From NCBI RefSeq assembly GCF_003573695.1, contig NC_039359.1, positions 79,870,783 through 79,934,782 of the forward strand: DNA of 64,000 nucleotides, written 5' to 3'. Below, piece after piece: positions 21,420 to 32,275 of the stretch (position 1 is the first letter of the stretch; every line of letters starts with the position of its first letter). This DNA comes from Papaver somniferum. Its lineage: Eukaryota; Streptophyta; Magnoliopsida; Ranunculales; Papaveraceae. Below the pieces are notes generated by a model. It saw only the letters and a program-made list of their open reading frames with translations, was not told where the DNA came from and searched no databases. The position numbers and the translations under genes are program-made.

Positions 21420-21855
21420 TTACCTTTCCATCATGAATCCATGTTGGTCCAAGAATTATGTCATACCCTGGATATTCTCTGATTATGTGAAATTTGGTTT
21501 TCGTCCAAGTTGAATCAGCTTTTATCTTGAGAACAATATAACCATATGCGTCCCTGGAGATCCCTTCATGGCCTCTGACTGAAACCGGAGCATGAGTGGC
21601 TTCTTATTGAGTGATACCTGCAGCTCTGAGAGTTTTCAAATGGATGATGTTGACAGCGGTTCCAACATCGACAAACGCTCGCTTGAATTCATTTCCCTTT
21701 AGATGCACAGTGGTGAGCAGTCCCCAGTCGTACATCTCTTTGTCAGTGACTGGAGATTCAGAGAGAATTTCTGGAATGGATAGTTGTTTCCCAGACACTA
21801 CATGGTTCAAAGCCTTGAACATGTTTTCCCTTTGAGCCTTCGATAGATATAGCAA
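21420..21855 (-). pseudogene. gypsy protease region of element C
   Basis: Minus-strand frame with MYDWGLLTTVHLKGNEF, then RAFVDVGTAVNII and KTLRAAGITQ. After a stop near 21606 it resumes with RDAYGYIVLKIKA, KFHIIREYPGYDIILGPTWI. This is the layout of retropepsin-like proteases of Tat-group elements, which cleave the polyprotein: an active-site Asp-x-Gly motif and the late ILG motif before WI. The active site reads D-V-G-T rather than D-T/S-G. The stop makes it non-functional as it stands. Confidence 0.7.
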
Positions 21856-21979
21856 CTCGCAGGCATGTTCAATTAATGATTGAACACCTTCTTTGACTGG
21901 TTGTTTAGAGAGTGTAAAGGTTCTGATTGGTAGAGGATTCTTGTGTACCCCTTCAGTCCCCAGTTCTCCTGAATCGTCC

Positions 21980-23467
21980 TTTTACTTGAATATGCGCTTC
22001 GAGATTCTGCAATCACTCGCCGGATGGCTGACATGCCTATGAAAGTGGCAGTAGCGCAGATTGTCCATTTGCTCCTCTGTTGGCTCTTTCTTGACAGGAG
22101 GCAGTTTGATCGCACCGTCTTGGACCCAGACTTCCAATAGCTCGATCACCTCTTCGATAGGTAAAGGGAAGTCCGGTTCTTCCTGGTCGTGCTGTTGCTG
22201 ACGCCGAGATGGTGCTTGCGTAACCTGATTGTCCTTCTTTGGTGCCTTTGTAGGATGAGATGTAGGAGAAGCGTTCTTATGTTGGGGTACTTCATCTTTT
22301 CTCTTGCTCCCTTCAGCAACGTTCATAGAGGGTTGAACATTATATTATTTGTTAATAAAGCGTCTGGTACTGCGAGTGTCTCGTGGCTCCTCGAATTTCA
22401 CGTCTTTTGTTCTTTCCAGTAGGATGGAGCGGTAGTTAGTGATCTCTTGGACGCCTCATGAAGTTCAGAGAAAGTTTGGAATCAGATATTTTTCAACAGA
22501 GCTCTGTAGACCGGGATCATCCCGTTGATGCACAAATCCACTAGTTGTTGTTCAGTGACGTTTGGTTCATGGAAATCCAAAGCCCGGATTCTGAACCTTT
22601 TGACATATTCATTTGGATGTTCAGTGTTCTTCTGGGCTATTCTTCCCAAGTCTGATAAAGTGATCTGCTCAGAGACGAAGAAGTATTTTCTGTAGAAGGC
22701 ATTAAACATTTCCCCCCAGCCGGCGATGCTTCTAGGTGCAACGTTGTTGTACCAGGTGTATGCTCGGCCTGTCAGGGATTTTGAGAATTCCTCCAGACGC
22801 ACAATATGGTTGTGCTCGTGCTCACATAGTGCCTCCAAGAACCGAGACACATGTTCTCCATCGTTCCATGTCCCATTGTATAGTGTGAATGCTGGAGATG
22901 TGTAGCCTTTTGGGAGAGGGATCCTCTGTATAGCAGCATGATATGGAGGCTGGTGGCGATGAACCAATGGTGTCTTGCCTTTTCCATGGTTCTCCATGAA
23001 GCGTTCCAGATCTTCACGAGTGATGAAGACGGGGGGCTCCTTTGATGTCGGTTTCTCCGCAGCTTTTTGAACTTCATCATCGTCGACTACATGGATTGGG
23101 AAAACTTCTGGATCGACAGTTGAAGATGCTTGTTTGCCTTTTCCCTCCTCCTAAGATTTTTCTGACATATGGTCAGTGAGAGTTTTGAGAAAACCGAACA
23201 ACTCGTTTTGTGTTGCAGCCATGTCAGTTTGATTCTTGGCAAGAGTCTCTTGCACTTTGATGAGTTCATCCATGGTGGGTGGATTCCCTCCGACCTCTTC
23301 AGGATGTCTGCCGAAGAGAGGATAATTTCCAAGTTGGTGTGAGGAGGGGTGACATCACCGCTGTCAGTGTTGGAGGCAGGGATGGTTTCCGGGATATCCT
23401 CATTGTCATTGTTGCTAGTGCTAGCGTCGTATGCGTTTGTAACTGTCCCAGACCTAAGACCAGCCAT
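21980..23467 (-). pseudogene. gypsy gag of element C (frameshifted)
   Basis: Starts at ATG 23467 (MAGLRSGTVTNAYDAS), 34 bp after the PBS. A short coiled coil follows in another frame (MDELIKVQETLAKNQTDMAA). Then comes the retrotransposon gag core at 22482-22997: YNGTWNDGEHVSRFLEALCE, SLTGRAYTWYNNVAPRSI, FNAFYRKYFF, NEYVKRFRIRALDFHEP. A stop or frame change around 22480 leads to the C-terminal part at 21982-22326 with the knuckle CHFHRHVSHPASDC (Cys-His-rich, typical of Tat gag). At least three frame breaks. Gag would form the particle and bind element RNA. Confidence 0.8.
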
Positions 23468-23500
23468 TCTGTGAAAATGTGAGATTGCAACCGAGATATT

Positions 23501-23522
23501 AATCTCCCACTGTGGTTGCCAA
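23501..23522 (-). other. primer-binding site of element C
   Basis: The minus strand reads TTGGCAACCACAGTGGGAGA right after the LTR end. Its complement ends in CCA, as a tRNA 3' end would. D has the same site with TTGGCGACCACAGTGGGA (36605-36626). Confidence 0.75.
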
Positions 23523-23524
23523 TC

Positions 23525-26500
23525 TGTAGATGGGGTAAAACGAGTCGCCGGTTTTTTTGGAAGCGAAGAGACGAGCGTGCTGTCGAGACTCCTCAGCTAG
23601 GCGAAATGTTAATCATCACACAGATGCACTGCAAAGGGAGTGCTTAGATTCGAGAGATCAATCTGTAAGACTCCGGCCAAAACCAAGTCAATGGCCGTTC
23701 CAGAGTCATTTCGGTCGCAAAGAGGGAGATGGGTTGATCTGTAGGAGGGAAACTAAGAATTGTGTGGGATCAGTGATGATAAAGGATTGTGGATGTGTTG
23801 AAGGTTTCTGCAATTTTGGTGAACTGATGAGTTCGAAATAAGTTCTGATGGATTGGTGAATTCTTGAGAGTAGTTACTCGAGAAATTCTGTGTAGAAAAT
23901 TGATAGTTATTGATCATTCGTTGTTTGTTCTCCCAATCATGGATTCAGAGACTTATTTATATTTTCAGAGTTGTGAACACCTTGATCCCTGTAAGTGTGA
24001 CGGTTTATTGAGTGAAAGAGTGGGAAAGTGGGAGATCGTGGTACAACCAATTCCAGGTCGCGCGGAGACTGGGTTGATGATTTACCCACTACTTTGCTAA
24101 CTCCTCCAACCGTTGACACGAATTACTCACATTTCTCGTTATGGATGAATCCACGTGTTGTAGGCCGCCATACCAAAACCCTAGTTGTTATCCCCCAATT
24201 TGACGTGATTGATATCTCACGAATCGGGGAGTATGAGTGACAAACATGTATTGATTAGTCAGTTGTTTACTGATTAGACAGTGAGTCTAGGTTTTGTTGA
24301 ATCGAGCATAAGTGGTGAATGCTCAGCGATTCATGGATCAAACATGTAATTTTCTGAAATTGTGTCAGTATTGTAGATTCAGTGATGAATTACTGACCAG
24401 CGAGAGCAAGTATCGCTCGATTCGGCGAATTACTGAATATTGATAATTTGACAAGCAACTGAGCAATTATTGCTCAATTCGAAAAAATACTTAATGCTGA
24501 TAATTTATCGTGCAATCGAGCAAGTATGCTCAATTCGACAAATTACTGATAATTCACTAAATATTGATAGCTGGATCAATATTTGAGAAATTGAGCAAGT
24601 ATGCTCAATTCGACGAAATACTTATTGGTGACGTGACCCCATAAAATATTAAAACATTGGTAGATTACCAAATATTATATGATTAATTCATACGTTGGTT
24701 GCTGAATCAATATAAATTCATTAGTTCTTGAATCTTGCTCAGAATGATGATTCGTAGAACATTTTATTCGAATCCATAATTTCATATCATAGTTGATGGG
24801 TCGCTTAAAATAGGCTATGCGTGGTATAGGGACCGACCACATGGGATGGTGGGCGTCCATGTGGTGCACAGTGCTCGAATGAGCATGCACCAGGGTTCTC
24901 AGTTCGAGAGTTGGTGAAAGAATGATGATTAAATGTCGGTTTCATCATTTACTGAAATATTGTTGGGTTCAGCATTAGGTGATAAAACCTAGATATGAAA
25001 GGTGAGGACCGACCAAGAGAGCATGTGACCGGCTCTTGGTGGGCATGTGACCATCTGTTGGACGTTTGAGCAAAGTTTGGGCCCAATACGAGCAATTGAG
25101 AAAATTAGGTCAGAATTATGAAAACATGTGGGACCGGCTTTGTGCAAGCCCTAGGTATGACCCTGGTCGGCCATGAAGGAATGCACACGTTGCCGTGGTG
25201 TCCGTGTCTCCATACTAAGAGTTTCAGTATTTCCTGATGTGAGTTTGAGCAACGTTGTGAATTTTCAGAAGAGTTTCATCTTGACTGAAATTCTTGATTT
25301 TTTTTGGAATGAGCATGTATGCTCAATTCATCAATATTTTGTAAATATCAAAATAAGTGTATTTTAATATATAAAATTTCCATGGGAGGCTAGCCGGTCG
25401 TGTGACCATGTTGGCTTTTGGTTTTTCATGATTCGAGCAAAATTTGAGAAGTTATGACAAAATCATGATTTTTGCTCAAACCCAGGAGTTTCATGAATTG
25501 AGGAAAATAATAATTATAAAATATTAGGGATTGCAAGGTGTGGGACCGGCCACGTCTAGGGCATGGATGGCCGGTTATGTTTCCTGGTCCTGCACACCTT
25601 TCCCTATTTTATAATATTATTTTTCATGAATCCGTGAAGTTATGGAGAATCCATAAATTTTTGTTGAAACAGAGGAGTTTTAATGAGTTTAAGGATAATA
25701 ATTATGAAAAGCTAGGGATTGTGAGGTGTGGGGCTGGCCACGACTTGGGCATGGCCGACCGGCTAGGTTGCCAGGTCCTGCACACCTTTCCCTATTTTAT
25801 AATGTTATTCCATGAGTCCATGAAGTTATGGGGAATTCATGATTTTGCACAAAAACAAGGAAAGTTGCTAAAATCAAGGAGTTTTCATGAGTTCATGAAA
25901 ATAACAAAATAAGACAAAATAATAAAAGAGGCATGGGACCGGCCACGGCTAGGGAACGTCCGGTGGGCCCGGCCCCTGGGCGCCTCTTATTATTTTATTA
26001 TTATTTGTTGCTTTCTCCTGTTTTGGGTAGGATTCCTGATCCGTCCATGTTTTTGGATGCTCGTTCGTGCACCCGGGTGCTCAGTCGTGCATCATTGTCG
26101 AGTACACTTGCACCATTTTTGTGGGGCTTACTCAGTGATGGTCCAGATGCCCGATTGTTGAGTATTTATTACTACTTTAGGAAATTCAATGGAGAATGAT
26201 TCATGAAACTAAGTAATAAAAGTGAGTAGTTTTTTATTATCAATTCATAGAATCAGTCGTGGATTCGACCATGAATTCGGAATCATAAAATGAGCATTAC
26301 CATTCCATGGGATCGCGGATTCGACCATAGCATCGGAGTAATGGTTGTTTACTACCATTTCACGAGATCAGCTGTGGATTCGATCATGAAATCAGAGTAA
26401 TAAGATAGGTGGTGATATTACCATTTCATGAGATCAGTCGTGGATTCGACCATGAAATCGGATTAATATCTATTACCATTTCATGAGATCAGACGTGGAT

Positions 26501-27119
26501 TCAATCATGAAATTGGAGTAATACATTTATCTATTACCATTCCATAGAACCAGTCGAGAGTTTGACTATGGAATAGGAGCAATAAGATAAGATAGATTAT
26601 CTTCTAGGAATTCAGTGGTGAATATGACGTAGAATTTAATCTCTTGCGTATAGTCAGTGAATCAGCGAGCGTTTCCAACGTCCCGAAGACTTTTTTCCCT
26701 CTCAACATTTCATGTATGGAGGACCGCCCGAGTCTATACACGGACACTCTACATATTCAGGGAACAGTGAATGTCATCGGCCTCCTGAAGGCGTTATTGC
26801 TCTCAATCTTACGGAGAACCGCCCAATCATTCTTCTATGTAGAGGCGAATTCCTCTATGTAGTCAGGGAACAGTGAGTGTCACCGACATCCTGAAGGCGT
26901 TAATCTCTCAATCTTACGGAGAACCACCCAATTACGTTATTCTACATAGAGTCTATGATGAAATACCCAGTGTCGAACGCTCTGGAGAGGCCTTTCGAGC
27001 GACATATACATCAAACTTCGTAAAACACGAATAATCACATGGATTCTTGAAGCCGTGTCAGAAACATGCAGTATCATGATTTTACGGTTTTGACATTTGT
27101 TGAAAATCTACCATCAACA
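23525..27119 (-). repeat. 5' LTR of element C (3,595 bp)
   Basis: Partner of 13705-17300 with the same blocks: palindromes 24380-24620, hairpins 25526-25797 and 25930-25986, hairpin array 26235-26585, TATA 23954-23961. It ends TCAACA before the TSD ATGTT. Confidence 0.9.
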
Positions 27120-27611
27120 ATGTTGTTTCAATTTCTTCCGGTTGAGGTGAATAATTATGCAAGTTGATTTATTTTGGTTTGTATGAATTATTTATGGCTT
27201 AACGAAATAATATGTGTACGTGATGAGTTGTTTAGTCCAATTCGATTCCGGATAAGAAATTAATTTAATTCTGATCTTAATTTTGTCTTATCAAAGTGAG
27301 GTTTCGGTTATTCAAGTCTAATCCAATGCCTAAACAAGGAAATGCTAATTAACTAACCTAGTATTTGGCTTGTTTAAAATTGAAAGGTCTAAGTTTATGG
27401 ATAATTAGAACCTGATGAGAAAAATGGAGTTTATCTTTATTTTGGTCTTATCAAATTAAGCGGTTGTTTTTGAACAATCGGTTTAGCAAAGGGACTAATG
27501 TGATTAGTTGTTTTTCGTTTGCTAAACTAAATGGGAAAAATTGTTTCGGAAAATTGTTTTCTTGGTAACATATCAAAATAAGACTACTTGTAGTTTCGGT
27601 TTTGATAGTGG
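27120..27611 (+). other. element A interior between C and D
   Basis: Non-coding AT-rich piece of A. It continues the third 102-bp repeat from the left side of C and has repeated CTAAACAAG / TTATCAAA-type stretches. No gene seen. Confidence 0.7.
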
Positions 27612-27982
27612 TGTTTGAGGCTGAAAACAATTTCTGCTGGTTTCGGTAATTTCATGTGATGCGGGTGAGAAACGAATATAAACCCTAAACAATGTACTGC
27701 AAGGGAGTACTTTATATTCGAGAGATAAATCTGTACAAGTCCGGACAATACCAAGAAATGGCTGTTCCAGACTTGCTTCGGTCACAAAGTGGAGGAGAAG
27801 GGTTTTTTTTGGGGAGGGAAGCGAAGAGAGTGTTGAGACCAGAATAGTTGATTCTGGAAGAGTATTTGTTTTGTGACTTGTATCAGAAAGTGGGAAGCTA
27901 ACATATGGGAAAGCTAGCAACGTTTTCTGATTGTTGTACGTTCCTGACCAGAACTTGTTGTTCTGTGGAAATATGTAATTCC

Positions 27983-27990
27983 TATTTATA
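27983..27990 (-). promoter_or_regulatory. LTR TATA box (D, left LTR)
   Basis: TATAAATA on the minus strand. Matching sites are at 37000-37007 (right LTR) and 49661-49668 (LTR F), all in the context CTTGTATAAATAGG. Confidence 0.6.
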
Positions 27991-28424
27991 CAAGTAGAAG
28001 TGAAACGTACTCTGGTCTCATTAAGAAATGAAAAACGTGTGAGTAAATGGGAGGAGGTGGTAACCGGTAACGATTGGAATTGATGTTCCATAAAAGAAAG
28101 CGTTTCACCATTACTCCCTGTATTTACTAACCGCCTCATCCTTATGACACTTTCTAACAACGAGCGTAGTGTACGTCGCACGCTGTAAACCGCGAAACCA
28201 ATAACCAATGAGCATCCCCCAGTTTGTGACATGTGTTGATCTCTCGAGTATTTTCGTGGAAAACATGTAGCATGTTGTTGTTGTCTGGCAAGTTGAGCTT
28301 GGGAGACTTGCCGGCTCGGTGGTGACCTTCAACGGTCGAGATTTTGCATCTTAAGAGGAAGGTATCCGTTGATTATTGCAACCTTTCGTTTGGTAGCCAG
28401 TGGCATGAAAGTATGATCAGTATG

Positions 28425-29290
28425 GCTTTAATATGTCCCAGTTTAGACGCGGCCAAAGTTAGAGTTTTGGCTTTGTTTAGGTGCGACCAAACTAGGGCCA
28501 AAGGTTCCCATGCGTTAGCTGGTAACGTTGGACGGATAAGATCTGCATCTTAGATGAAAATGTGGTCGTTGATTGTTGCAGGCCTTCGTTTTGGTAGCCG
28601 TATAGGGAAGGACGGCATGGTGTGGCGCGGCAAGGTGGTTGGCATGCCATTGGCACATGTGGCATGACATGCCTTGGCACAGTTTGGCGTGGCCAAAACT
28701 AGGGTTTTGGGCGAAAGGTTACCATGCGTTGTTTGGCGACCTTGGACGGCTAGGATTTGCATCCAGGATGGAAGGGTGGCCGTTGATCGTCGCACGCTTT
28801 CGTTTTGGTAGCCGCATAGGGAAGGTCAGTATGGTGTGGCGCGACAAGGTGGTTGGCATGCGATTGGAACATGTGGCATGGCATGCCTTGGTACGGTTTG
28901 GCGTGGCCAAAACTAGGGTTTTGGGCCAAAGATTACCATGCGTTGTTTGGCGACCTTGGACGGCTAGGATTTGCATCCAGGATGGAAAGGTGGCTGTTGA
29001 TCGTCGCACGCCTTCGTTTTGGTAGAAGCATGGGGAAGGCCGGCATGGTATGGCGCGACAAGGGGGTTGGCATGCCATTGGCACATGTGACATGACATGC
29101 CTTGGCGCGGTTTGGCGTTGCCAAAACTAGGGTTTTGGGACAAAGGTTACCATGGTTGTTTGGCGACCTAGAACGGCTAGGATTTGCATCCAGGATGGAA
29201 GGGTGGCCGTTGATCGTCGCACGCCTACGTTTGGGTAGCCGCATAGGGAAGGACGGCATGGTGGGGCCAAGGCTTTGGCATGCCATTGGC
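28425..29290. repeat. 214-bp tandem repeats in LTR D
   Basis: GGCATGCCATTGGCACATG-type starts at 28641, 28855 and 29069 give an exact 214-bp period. Partial units lie on both sides. Each unit contains CCAAAACTAGGGTTTTGG, GGCGACCTTGGACGGCTAGG and CCGTTGATCGTCGCACGC. The absence of stops over long stretches creates spurious overlapping frames on both strands. Confidence 0.85.
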
Positions 29291-29299
29291 GCATGGTGC

Positions 29300-29760
29300 G
29301 GCTAGCATGGTTGGCATGCCTTGGCGCGGTAGACGTGGATGGCATGGTGGGGCCAAGGGTTTGTCATGCCATTGGCGCATGGTGCAGCTAGCATGGTTGG
29401 CATGCCATGGTAGATGTTGCTGGCATGGTTTGCCATTGGCACGGTGGTGCAGCTGGCATGGTTGGCATGCCTTGGCGCGGAGATGTGGCTGGCATGGTTT
29501 GCCATTGGCACAGTGGTGCGGATAGCATGGTTGGCATGCCTTAGCGCGGAGATGTAGCTGGCATGGTTGTCCATTGGCACAATGGTGTGGCTGGCATGGT
29601 TGGCATGCCTTGGCGCGGAGATGTGGCTGGCATGGTTTGCTATTGGCACAGTGGTGCGGCTGGCATGGTTGGCATGCCTTGGCACGGAGATGTGGCTGGA
29701 ATGGTTTTCCATTGGCACAGTGGTGCATATGACATGGTTGGAATGCCTTGGCGCGGTAGC
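29300..29760. repeat. 69-bp tandem repeats in LTR D
   Basis: GTTGGCATGCC recurs at 29461, 29530, 29599 and 29668 (69-bp period), with diverged copies on both sides, about seven in all. Units are full of GGCATGCC palindromes and TGCCA-T-TGGCA mini-hairpins. Confidence 0.85.
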
Positions 29761-29974
29761 ATGAGGATTAGGGTTTGGTATGTACGAAGATGATGACGGT
29801 CAATACTAAGGGTTCTGTCGTGGAACATGAAACATGTATACAAAAAAAAGGTACCCTGATAATTCTTACGTAGGTATGTTGAATGATTCAATAAATGCGC
29901 TAGTGGTTGTAGTGACGTCATGTCAGATGTAAGGTTTTACGATTTTAACCCTAAGCTAAAAACCACCATCAACA

Positions 29975-29992
29975 TTGAGTCCCCTGCTTAGA
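29975..29992 (-). other. polypurine tract of element D
   Basis: The minus strand reads AAGCAGGGGACTCAA directly before the 3' LTR. Confidence 0.7.
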
Positions 29993-30292
29993 TCGGAACA
30001 GGAGCATTGTTGCGAGGTAAGCATAAGATGATGACAGGCCAGGACAAAATCCAAATGGCAAGTCATGAAAAGATGGCCAGAAAGACCCGACTAACCTTTT
30101 TCGAGAGGTAAGGATAATTCGTGATTCTTGTGTTGGCGTCCTTGCGTAAATTCTACTCGTGGTGTTGCTGGCTATACCTTGAAATGGTAGAGGCGGTTTC
30201 TGGTTGAGATGCAGATTGTCGGCTTGGCTTGGTCACGCGTCATCTTGGCTGGGCTAGGGAACGCGGAGGTGCTGGATTAACGAGTTTTCAGC

Positions 30293-30480
30293 GTTGGTCG
30301 ACTTGGAATGGGAGCCGCTGGCGTTGGTCGGATTGGAATGGGAGCCGCAGACGTTGGTCGGCTTGGAATGGGAGCCGCAGGTGTTGGTCGTCTTGGAATG
30401 GGAGCCGCGGGCGTTGGTCGACATAGAATGGGAGCCGTCAGCATTGGTCGTCTTGAAATGGAGCTGCTTGCGTTGCTCGG
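30293..30480 (+). repeat. 30-bp tandem repeats in D interior
   Basis: Six units of GTTGGTCGNCTTGGAATGGGAGCCGC type, starting about every 30 bp (CTTGGAATGG at 30302, 30332, 30362, 30392). Element F has four related units at 52660-52800. Confidence 0.8.
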
Positions 30481-30844
30481 CTTGGATTGGAGCTAACTTG
30501 AGTTCCTTGGAAGGATGACGACTGGCTTCAGTTCCATGAAAGGATGACGAACGTCTTCAGTTTCATGGGATGATGGCAACTTTCTCTGAATTAGGGTTTG
30601 GCATGCCGAAACCCTAATTAGCGCCCTTTACTAGAATCTTTGTAGAATTCTCGTACGAACTCGGATTTTGACGGTCCGCCCCTCCATTCTGAACGGAAAA
30701 GAATTTCCCTTCTCTCGTTGAGGGAATATTTAGGTTTTGAGCTCGTTCGGGAGGTGAAAACGGCTCGACATTAAAATTCAGGAAGAATTGCGGGCCCTTG
30801 GAATGATGGAAGCTTGCTTTAGTTCCTTGGGAAGATGATGACTT

Positions 30845-31075
30845 GCTTTGGGAAGATAACAACTTGCTTCGGTTCCCTGGGAAGGTGACGACTGGCTTCG
30901 GGAAGATAACAACTTGCTTCAGTTCCCTGGGAAGGTGACGACAGGCTTCGGGAAGGTAACAAATTCCTTCAGTTCCCTGGGAAAGTGACGACTGGCTTCA
31001 GGAAGATAACAACTTGATTCAGTTCCCTGGGAAGGTGACGACTGGCTTCGGGAAGGTAACAACTTGCTTCAGTTT
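30845..31075 (+). repeat. 50-bp tandem repeats in D interior
   Basis: GGAAGATAACAACTTGCTTC with AGTTCCCTGGGAAGGTGACG recurs at 30851, 30901, 30951, 31001 and 31051, an exact 50-bp period. 50 is not a multiple of three, so it is not a protein repeat. Confidence 0.85.
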
Positions 31076-31639
31076 TTAGCATGCTGCAACCCTAATTAGC
31101 GCCCCTTACTAGAATCACTGTAGAATTCTAGTACGAACTCGGATTTTGACAGTCCGCCCCTCCATTCTGAACGAAAAAGAATTTCCTATCTCCCAACTCG
31201 AAAATATTTAGGTTTTGAGCTCATTAGGGAGGTGAAAACAGCTCGATGGTAAAATTCAGGAAGAACTCAAGAGGGATGTTGCGGGTCCGAGGTGGCATAG
31301 TCGCGCCCAACCATCCGTTTCATGGAGCAAGAAGGAATCTTTATTTTGTTCAAACTCTAGAAACTCCGTCTGTATGAAAATAGATATTGACCTTCTTCTG
31401 TTTTCTGTTGCTCGTCCGGATCCGTGCTTTCGTCTGCAGTGTCTCTCCAGTGGATTCCAAAATTTATCAAACTCCATTGCATTCTTAGGACGGATGGATG
31501 TGGTTACGTTTTCGGTGCATCCTTGATTTTAGGTTGTTCAGTGCCTGGACCCCCTGATCGCGATGACAATATGTTGTGGATGCTTGTATTGGTCGAAATC
31601 TTCCGGAGACACTGGATGAAATAGATGAGTTGGGAGACG

Positions 31640-31925
31640 TTTCGTTTGCGATGTGCTACTATCAAGTCTTCAAGGAATTGGTTCCAAGTGGCATCCTTCG
31701 AACCATCTTCCGAATCTTGGACTATCGTGTGGAATGGGATGTGGTGAGCAGTCCCCAGTTATGCTTCTGTTAGATCCGATGGATTGGCCGAATATGTGAA
31801 TGTATCTTTGTGGCATGCATTTGGAGTCATCGGTGCACATGTACGGCTTCATGTTGAGAAATTCCTGCGGCTCGTGAAACTTTGACAGTGATGATGTTAA
31901 AATCAGAAATAACCTGGTTGAGGGG
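31640..31925 (-). pseudogene. protease-like remnants in D
   Basis: The minus strand shows NWGLLTTSHST (around 31740-31765) and, near 31870-31920, a line like the LRAAGI region of the C protease, both with stops. The same two scraps are in F at about 53630-53860. A further DWGL-type scrap lies at 32195-32225. They match the WGLLTTVHLKG...LRAAGI layout in C but are interrupted by unrelated sequence. Confidence 0.4.
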
Positions 31926-32275
31926 AGTGAAAGAGTCCCATGTTGGTAGTCCCCATGTTTAGCCTACTTTCATTGCATCGGCTTGAATCCACGTCCACAG
32001 GATTTGATATAAGCTTATCATACTCTTCTGGATGTGACGCTGGAGTGATCAGAATATCACATGATGAAATATCCTGGATAGTGAAGTGGTAGGAATGAAA
32101 GAGTTATGTTGTTTATCATGGCTCCCTCTGTTTCTTCAAGAAAATGTTTCAGCCGCGTCTCTGGAGTTATCTCATGAGTCTTTGATGGTCGTCGGGATGG
32201 ACTGCGATGATCAGTCCCCAGTCGCATTTTTATTCAGTTTCTGAAGTTGTTTCCTCTAAGCAGGCTTGGGATCCT

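Larger units (their letters stand above)
13705..27119 (-). mobile_element. Ty3/gypsy (Tat-like) element C
   Basis: LTRs at 13705-17300 and 23525-27119, with perfect TSD ATGTT (13700-13704 / 27120-27124). Reading on the minus strand, the order is 5' LTR (right), PBS, gag with zinc knuckle, protease, an integrase C-terminal piece, an antisense (plus-strand) gene, PPT and 3' LTR (left). RT, RNase H and most of integrase are deleted. Very long LTRs, a downstream antisense frame and the gag/protease wording point to the Tat group. In the first 200 bp the LTRs differ by roughly 5-7% by eye. Confidence 0.9.
27612..29974 (-). repeat. 3' LTR of element D (2,363 bp)
   Basis: The plus strand reads TGTTTGAGGCTGAAAAC...CATCAACA. 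Its GC-rich half consists of 214-bp repeats (28425-29290) and then 69-bp repeats (29300-29760). It is 70 bp longer than the other LTR, which has one 69-bp unit fewer. Confidence 0.9.

Noticed and set aside
28425..29760. Possible CRISPR-like array (regular repeats)
   Set aside because: Units are contiguous tandem repeats without unique spacers, in a plant LTR.
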